DNA of 64,000 bases from Saccharothrix obliqua. GTDB lineage: Bacteria > Actinomycetota > Actinomycetes > Mycobacteriales > Pseudonocardiaceae. Every line of letters starts with the position of its first letter. Position 1 is the first letter of the stretch. Where the stretch lies: positions 1 through 64,000 of the forward strand of contig NZ_JAHXGQ010000019.1 of NCBI RefSeq assembly GCF_019375475.1, in the 5' to 3' direction. The position numbers were made by a program, and so were the translations under genes. Under the pieces are notes generated by a model. It made no database searches. It was not told where the DNA came from and worked only from the letters and a program-made list of their open reading frames with translations. This document shows positions 62,276 through 64,000 of the stretch, piece after piece.

Positions 62276-63744
62276 GCGCCCTGGTCACCCGCGGTCGGGT
62301 GCGGCTGCGGCCGGACCCGGGCCGGGTCGTCACCGGGCTGTTCGTGCCGGGCGAGGAGAAGCCCGAGCACGAGTCCCGGTCCGCGGGGGTGATCCGGCGG
62401 GTGATGGCGCTGGACGAGGACACCGCGGAGGTGGCGTTGACCCGCACGGTGAAGCTGTTCGCGCGGCGGCACCGCGACCTGCGGGAGAGCTTCGCCGACC
62501 ACTTCGCGAGCGTCAGCCACCGCCTCGACGCGGGCGTGGAACTGTCGGAAGCGCGGCGGATGTTGATCGGCGCGTACTTCACCCACGAATACTCGGTGGA
62601 GGGCGCGGCGCTGTGCAACCCGTCGCTGGTCGCGCACCCCCGACCAGGAAGGCGTGCCGCGCGGGCACCTGCGGTGCGTGCTCAGCGTGCGCGGCATCGG
62701 CGAGGGCCACGTGTCGTCGGTGGAGTTCCGCACCGCCCTGATCGCGCCCGACGGCACGCTCACGGTCACCCCGGCCTCCGCGTTCGCCACGGTCGGCGTG
62801 CGGCGGGAACCGGTGCACGACAAGGCGCTGTTCCGGGGCAAGCTCGCCGAGTTCGGCCACGACGACGAAGTCTCCGCCGTGCTCAACCGGTACCTGCCCG
62901 AGCACTTCACCGGCAGTGACCTCGACCTGCTGCCGGCGACCCTGCACCCCGGCCTGGTCGCCCGGCAGGAAGCGCACCGCACGGTCGAGCTGATCCGATG
63001 GATCGCCGCGTGCAACTACACCTCCGAGTTCGCCCAGGGCACCTCCCTGAGCGAACGGGTGCTGTGGCCCACCGGCCCGTCCGAGCGCCACGGCTGGAAG
63101 ACGCCCGCTTCGTGCGCTTCACCGACGACGACGGCGAACACATCCACTACGCCACCTACACCGCCTACGACGGCGTGGACGTCGCGCCACAACTGTTGGA
63201 AACCAAGGACTTCCGCACCTTCCGCGTCACCCAGACCACCGGTCCGGGCGCGCGCGACAAGGGCATGGCGCTGTTCCCCCGGCGCATCGGCGGCCAGTAC
63301 GCGGCCCTGTCCCGCGGCGACGCCGAGAGCACCTTCATGACGACCTCCGACGACCTGCGCTGCTGGACGACGCCGCACCGCGTGGCGCAACCGTCCCGTG
63401 ACCGGGAGCTGGTGCAGGTCGGCAACTGCGGCTCGCCCATCGAGACCGCCGAGGGCTGGCTCGTGCTCACCCACGGCGTGGGTCCCATGCGGGTCTACTC
63501 GATCGGCACGATGCTGCTCGACCTCGACCACCCCGAGCGGGTCCTGGCGAGCCTGCCCGATCCACTGCTGGTCCCCTCCGCCGAGGAACGCGACGGGTAC
63601 GTGCCCAACGTCGTCTACTCGTGCGGCGGGCTGCTGCACGGCGACACGCTCGTCATCCCCTACGGCACAAGCGATTCCTCCATCGCGGTGTGCACCACGT
63701 CGCTATCGGCGCTGTTGGCCGTCATGCGGCGTAGGGTGGGGTGA
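62272..63744 (+). pseudogene. GH130 family mannoside hydrolase/phosphorylase, two frameshifts
   Basis: GTG at 62272 opens a GH130-type protein. Segments read RVVTGLFVPGEEKPEHESRS, LIGAYFTHEYSVEGAALCNP, then after a shift at a CCCCC run near 62640 SVRGIGEGHVSSVEFRTALI. After another shift near 63096 come ARFVRFTDDDGEHIHYATYT, YVPNVVYSCGGLLHGDTLVI and PYGTSDSSIAV. Family enzymes cut or phosphorolyse beta-mannosides. Both shifts are single bases, so the gene may be intact in reality. Confidence 0.65.
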
Positions 63745-63844
63745 CCGAGGGTTTGTCGCGTGTCGACGGTCAAGCCGGCTCCGCCTTGGGCGCACGACGA
63801 CATCCGGCGGGCTTTTCGCATCGTCGGAGACGGGAACCACCACC

Positions 63845-64000
63845 ATGACCCTCGAACTGCTCAACCCACCCGCCGAGACGACTCTGCGGTTGTCGATGAA
63901 ACCCGAGGGCTCCTCCGGCGGCGCGGTCGACGGCGCCTGGTGGCCCCGCTCGGCCGACCCCACGACCGAGTTCCCGCCACTGCTCGCCGTCCTCGGCGCG
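63845..64000 (+). CDS. DUF5994 family protein, cut by window end
   Basis: ATG at 63845 opens TLELLNPPAETTLRLSMKPE and GAVDGAWWPRSADPTTEFPP, the DUF5994 signature. It is a paralogue of the gene at 59356-59862. Only the first 52 codons lie in the window. Confidence 0.75.
   Translation, partial: MTLELLNPPAETTLRLSMKPEGSSGGAVDGAWWPRSADPTTEFPPLLAVLGA

Noticed and set aside
1-64000. tRNA or rRNA genes
   Set aside because: No T-arm-like GGTTCGAATCC context within a cloverleaf-sized segment was noticed on either strand. A covariance-model search would be decisive.

Overview
The window comes from a high-GC actinobacterium, most likely of the order Pseudonocardiales (Saccharothrix/Lentzea/Actinosynnema type). 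The grounds are strong G/C bias at third codon positions, frequent GTG starts, many GTGA/ATGA gene overlaps, and families typical of the group: DUF4192, DUF5994, LppU-like proteins, XRE regulators with TPR or DUF5753-like tails, and FxLD lanthipeptides. No tRNA or rRNA gene was seen.

Layout. 0-2 kb: a DUF4192 gene and a helix-turn-helix gene. 2-5.8 kb: mostly empty, with hairpins and a decayed copy of a locus that recurs at 25 kb. 5.8-13.8 kb (minus strand): a complete class I FxLD lanthipeptide operon in the order methyltransferase, precursor, LanB dehydratase, LanC cyclase, second SpaB_C-type protein. 14.1-16.9 kb: an XRE/TPR regulator divergent from a minus-strand operon that begins with a 25-residue peptide gene; a perfect palindrome lies between them. 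17-21 kb: small unknown genes, three copies of a promoter-like motif and several hairpin terminators. 21.3-25.3 kb: a frameshifted regulator locus (XRE/DUF5753-like, HTH, winged-helix/TPR-like). 26-36 kb: membrane and secreted small proteins, including a HTH-transmembrane-ricin protein divergent from a six-cysteine secreted protein. 36.5-39.9 kb: a stray fragment of the FxLD methyltransferase beside a 5'-truncated STAND/WD40 gene. 40.1-41.4 kb: a 2H phosphoesterase and a truncated TPR regulator that runs into a CRISPR array.

41.4-52.6 kb: a type I-E CRISPR-Cas locus with cas3-casA-casB-casC-casD-casE, in which adjacent genes overlap except for a 31-bp gap between casB and casC. There are two degenerate arrays upstream and one downstream. 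No cas1 or cas2 is present, and an IS5-like element sits directly behind the last repeat. 53.6-57.3 kb: gene fragments, an arsenic cassette (acr3-arsR divergent from arsC) and a serine recombinase remnant. 57.7-64 kb: a cold-shock gene, two DUF5994 genes, and a trehalose/mannan-type sugar locus (glycosyltransferase, accessory glycosidase, GH130) broken by frameshifts and internal deletions.

Many conserved genes carry single-base frameshifts, often at G or C runs, and the window opens with long G and C homopolymers. Indel errors in the assembly are therefore a real alternative to gene decay. Features called pseudogene here should be read with that in mind.
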